DNA of 64,000 nt from G963662675 sp963662675 (GTDB lineage Bacteria; Bacteroidota; Bacteroidia; Bacteroidales; Prolixibacteraceae). Both the position numbers and the translations under genes were made by a program. Below, piece after piece: positions 63,032-64,000 of the stretch. Numbering within the stretch: position 1 is the first letter of the stretch; each line of letters opens with the position of its first letter. Below the pieces are notes generated by a model. That model was not told the origin of the DNA and did no database searches. It saw only the letters and a program-made list of their open reading frames with translations. Where the stretch lies: contig CAXXHP010000002.1 in the NCBI GenBank assembly GCA_963662675.2, positions 248,001 to 312,000 of the forward strand. Direction: 5' to 3'.

Positions 63032-63756
63032 CCGATAGTTTTTACCTGTTTCTCCATTTCAGTAACAATTGGAATGAGTATTAAATCTTCGATTGAAGAA
63101 TGTATATCCAAATCGTATTCTAGCTCGGATAAGCAAAAAAGTAACTTTCGACGAATGGCAAAGTCATCTTTTTGTGGAAGATATTTTATGAGCAAGTTTT
63201 TTAAATCAATGAGCTTTTCCTCAATATCATCGTGGTGGTCTTTATATTCAGAAACAGAATATTCGTCAATACTGAACGATTGCTTGGGGTCAACAGTTTT
63301 CTTGTACAGCTCAATAATATAGGGGAATACGATATTGTTTTCATATTCAAGATGCTCAGTAACCTCTTTGAAATATTCTTCAAAAAATTTCTCTACCAAT
63401 GCCATTTCTTTATGATTGTTGGCAATGTTCATTTGTTTAATGATGCTCAGAATATTTGGGTATATCTCATCCGAATAATACTTGTGACTATTTTTCAGGT
63501 AATTGATGATAGTGGTAATGTCATTGTATGAGAATGAGTTATCATATGTGTGCTGAACATCGTTGTACAGATTGGCAAATGTTAGAAAAAGCTCGGAGTT
63601 AATATTGCTTTCCCTGCATACGTCATCTATTGTTTTATCATGTAGTGGCACATCAATACCAAAATGCTCCAGCATAAGCATTAAATATGGGTCGTTTAAA
63701 ATGAGTTTCGATACTTTAAGATCGGCTGTAATGTTAAGATTCTTTGTTCTGTACAT
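63028..63756 (-). CDS. Hemerythrin-domain (RIC/ScdA-like) protein
   Basis: 242 aa from the ATG at 63754-63756. The N-terminal part (LMLMLEHFGIDVPLHDKTIDDVC) matches the DUF542 segment of RIC/YtfE/ScdA but has lost the CC(G)G cysteines. The C-terminal hemerythrin-like helical bundle has likely di-iron ligands: HKYYSDEIYP, EHLEYENNIVFPY, KDHHDDIEEKL and DIHSSIEDLILIP (His and Glu). Such proteins protect or repair iron-sulfur clusters under nitrosative stress. It is translationally coupled to the LuxR-type gene. Confidence 0.8.
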   Translation of the reverse strand: MYRTKNLNITADLKVSKLILNDPYLMLMLEHFGIDVPLHDKTIDDVCRESNINSELFLTFANLYNDVQHTYDNSFSYNDITTIINYLKNSHKYYSDEIYPNILSIIKQMNIANNHKEMALVEKFFEEYFKEVTEHLEYENNIVFPYIIELYKKTVDPKQSFSIDEYSVSEYKDHHDDIEEKLIDLKNLLIKYLPQKDDFAIRRKLLFCLSELEYDLDIHSSIEDLILIPIVTEMEKQVKTIG

Positions 63757-63895
63757 ACTTTTGTTTTTTACAGTCAACTAAAAACATTTGAAAGGCAAAA
63801 TCATAGAATATCATGATTTGCCCAGTGTTGATGTTAACATTGGAGCAATGCCAAAGTTCACATGCTTACACAGATGCTTAAATAAACAGTTTCAT

Positions 63896-64000
63896 TTATT
63901 GAAACTGACCCACTGTCATAAATTGAGTGGCAAGTTGAAATCCGTGTTTGTATAATCGGTCTTTAAAAACAGGAAGTTTTTTTGCCATTTCTTCGTATTC
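63896..64000 (-). CDS. Unidentified protein, C-terminal fragment (runs off right edge)
   Basis: 34 codons ending at TAA (63896-63898); the gene continues beyond 64000. The peptide ends KHGFQLATQFMTVGQFQ. I do not recognise the family. Same strand as the hemerythrin-like gene, about 140 bp upstream of it. Confidence 0.5.
   Translation of the reverse strand, partial: EYEEMAKKLPVFKDRLYKHGFQLATQFMTVGQFQ

Noticed and set aside
1..64000. CRISPR array, insertion sequence or prophage
   Set aside because: No regularly spaced repeats, transposase, integrase or phage structural genes were seen on either strand.

Overview
The window looks like a chromosomal segment of a Bacteroidota (Bacteroidetes) bacterium, probably a marine or sediment member of the Bacteroidales/Marinilabiliales type. 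This is inferred from gene content, not from a search. Supporting signs are a PorZ-like type IX secretion protein, CarboxypepD-reg/TonB receptors with a DUF4249 partner, a CCDC81-type HU/SPOR protein, a DUF3078 protein, an sdhC-sdhA-sdhB order with a single five-helix cytochrome b, AT-rich DNA, few Shine-Dalgarno sequences, and several TAnnTTTG-type -7 promoter elements. No rRNA, CRISPR array, insertion sequence, prophage or integrase was seen. There is one tRNA (Arg, anticodon CCT).

Layout. 1-6.4 kb: edge of an AAA ATPase-like gene, an inositol-monophosphatase/CysQ-like gene and a kinase-fold phosphotransferase, a HAD phosphatase, pheS, two adjacent broken peptidyl-prolyl isomerases, and a GNAT acetyltransferase. 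6.6-10 kb: a carrier-protein-like ORF without the prosthetic-group serine, an MscS channel, a DUF3078 barrel, a candidate small RNA, then S4, MmcQ/YjbR and YraN genes. 10-15.7 kb: a three-gene heavy-metal RND efflux operon. 15.7-18.4 kb: ribosomal block rplM-rpsI-rpsB-tsf. 18.7-26.8 kb: 3-methyladenine glycosylase, S41 protease, a receiver domain with a C-terminal membrane helix, a sirtuin, a small barrel, and a TonB receptor with DUF4249 lipoprotein. 27-33.6 kb: LCM-type methyltransferase, a J-domain/KTSC protein, ComF, ilvE, DUF2797, HAD and RluA.

33.7-37.8 kb: a LytS/LytT-like two-component pair divergent from a compact set encoding a PepSY-TM protein, a small Tat-exported cysteine-rich protein and an outer-membrane barrel. 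37.8-39.8 kb: a galE gene reduced to its two ends, an HU/SPOR protein, and an F420-type oxidoreductase with a stop at a conserved tryptophan. 39.9-45.6 kb: LD-carboxypeptidase, succinate dehydrogenase/fumarate reductase, tRNA-Arg, GIY-YIG and SPOR lipoprotein. 45.7-50.6 kb: an aminotransferase-fold protein lacking the PLP lysine, recO, porZ and rdgB. 50.6-57.2 kb: AlkD-like protein, a divergent HxlR regulator/NmrA-type reductase pair with a probable operator, a lipoprotein, MFS transporter, epimerase and PNPOx-like protein. 57.2-64 kb: dnaG, a TonB receptor with an upstream histidine-rich membrane protein, a LuxR regulator with a degenerate receiver overlapping a hemerythrin-like gene, and the tail of an unknown gene.

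Most of the window is ordinary housekeeping and envelope biology. The least explained parts are the LytTR/Tat/PepSY/barrel locus, the lysine-less aminotransferase, the serine-less carrier protein, the membrane-tethered receiver, the hemerythrin/pseudo-receiver pair, and three intergenic structured transcripts. Four gene ruins in 64 kb suggest ongoing gene decay, or in part sequencing error.
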